A stretch of 7,667 bases of DNA from an uncultured Burkholderiales bacterium. GTDB taxonomy: Bacteria > Pseudomonadota > Gammaproteobacteria > Burkholderiales > Burkholderiaceae_E. Each line of letters opens with the position of its first letter. The stretch's first letter is position 1. Below the pieces are notes generated by a model. The model saw nothing but the letters and a program-made list of their open reading frames with translations. It made no database searches and was not told the origin of the DNA. Below, in pieces: positions 7,094 to 7,667 of the stretch. The position numbers were made by a program, and so were the translations under genes. The stretch is taken from contig CAIXXI010000152.1 in the NCBI GenBank assembly GCA_903923345.1, positions 1 to 7,667 of the forward strand, written 5' to 3'.

Positions 7094-7660
7094 TTACTGC
7101 TTCGGCGCACCGCCCATCAGGGATCCGCTATTAGCCGCATTGGCCGCATCGTCCTTGAACGCCTGAACCTGCTCGGCGCTCTTGCAGGAATCGACAATGC
7201 GCTGCCCGGTCTGAGTGTTCAGCAGCATCGACTTGTGCGGAATCTGCACGAGCAGGGTGGCTTTCTTGGTGTCTTCGAGTCGAACTGCACCGGTTTCCGA
7301 TGCGACTGGCTTCATCACCCAGATGTTCTTCAGATAGCGAACATCGACATAGCCCGGAGATTCCTTGTCGCGCTCGACGAAGATTTCGAACTTGTCGTCA
7401 CAGACGTATTTTCCGTAGTAAACGAGTTCGGCCGCAGCTTTTTGCGCGTCGTCGGCATCGGGCAGCGACTGGCGTTGCGCGGCGGTCGAGGGCGCGGGAA
7501 GCTTCTTCTGGGCAACGGCTCGATTGACGGCCGCCTGACGTTGCGCTGCGGTTTGAGGCGCTGGTTTGGCTGCAGGTTTTGCAGGTGTTTGCGCGACTGC
7601 GCCGACACTCGGGACACACAAGGCCGTGGCCAGTGCGACCGTGCGAAGCCCCTTGATCAA
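7094..7660 (-). CDS. Secreted/periplasmic protein of unknown function, possibly MliC-like
   Basis: No named family is recognised with confidence. The 188-residue chain starts with a clear Sec signal peptide (MIKGLRTVALATAL, cleavage likely after AVA at 21-23). An Ala/Pro/Gln-rich linker follows (about 24-75) with a repeated TAAQRQ (37-42 and 59-64). The compact domain spans about 78-160 and the C-terminal tail is Ala/Gly-rich. The domain carries a YxC motif (Cys87) near its start and a second cysteine (Cys159) at its end, with beta-strand-like alternation between. This arrangement loosely resembles the lysozyme-inhibitor MliC/PliC fold with its disulfide, but that is a weak guess. The TTG at 7658-7660 fits the start of the signal peptide. 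The window ends 7 nt upstream, no Shine-Dalgarno is visible there, and the frame stays open, so the true start may lie outside. The stop is 98 bp before acnA on the same strand. Confidence 0.75.
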   Translation of the reverse strand: MIKGLRTVALATALCVPSVGAVAQTPAKPAAKPAPQTAAQRQAAVNRAVAQKKLPAPSTAAQRQSLPDADDAQKAAAELVYYGKYVCDDKFEIFVERDKESPGYVDVRYLKNIWVMKPVASETGAVRLEDTKKATLLVQIPHKSMLLNTQTGQRIVDSCKSAEQVQAFKDDAANAANSGSLMGGAPKQ

Positions 7661-7667
7661 CCCGAAG

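Noticed and set aside
5829..7166. A 445-codon open frame on the + strand opposite acnA
   Set aside because: It lies entirely antisense to a full-length, highly conserved acnA and extends into the neighbouring gene. Its composition (rich in His, Asp, Val, Gly and Arg) is typical of a mirror frame in GC-rich coding DNA, and no domain is recognisable.

Overview
This 7.7 kb window is GC-rich bacterial chromosome. The AcnA protein closely matches the aconitase A style I recall from Betaproteobacteria, especially Burkholderiales relatives. No rRNA, tRNA, CRISPR array or recognisable insertion sequence is visible.

Layout from left to right: positions 1-53 hold a strong terminator-type hairpin, probably closing a + strand gene that lies outside the window. 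A short + strand gene with a GTG start (196-339) encodes a 47-residue putative lipoprotein. It runs convergently into a minus-strand tyrosine-recombinase homologue (370-1683), and a 19-bp palindrome sits at the junction. Upstream of the recombinase, also on the minus strand, is a membrane-bound MASE1-GGDEF-EAL protein (1881-4130). It has a destroyed GGDEF signature but a full set of EAL catalytic residues, so it is predicted to degrade c-di-GMP. A rho-independent terminator (4244-4279) separates it from acnA (4287-6995), the TCA-cycle aconitase. Upstream of acnA lies a secreted protein of unknown function (7094-7660), with a hairpin in the 98-bp gap between them.

All genes except the small lipoprotein are on the minus strand. 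The terminator after acnA suggests two transcription groups: the secreted protein with or without acnA, and the EAL protein with or without the recombinase homologue. No pathway obviously links the genes. acnA is central metabolism, the EAL protein is second-messenger signalling, and the recombinase homologue looks like a lone relic or repurposed protein rather than part of an intact element.

The most unusual item is that recombinase homologue. The frame is intact over 437 codons and the P4-type architecture is clear, but the nucleophilic tyrosine and several other catalytic positions are missing. I found no convincing new multi-gene system.
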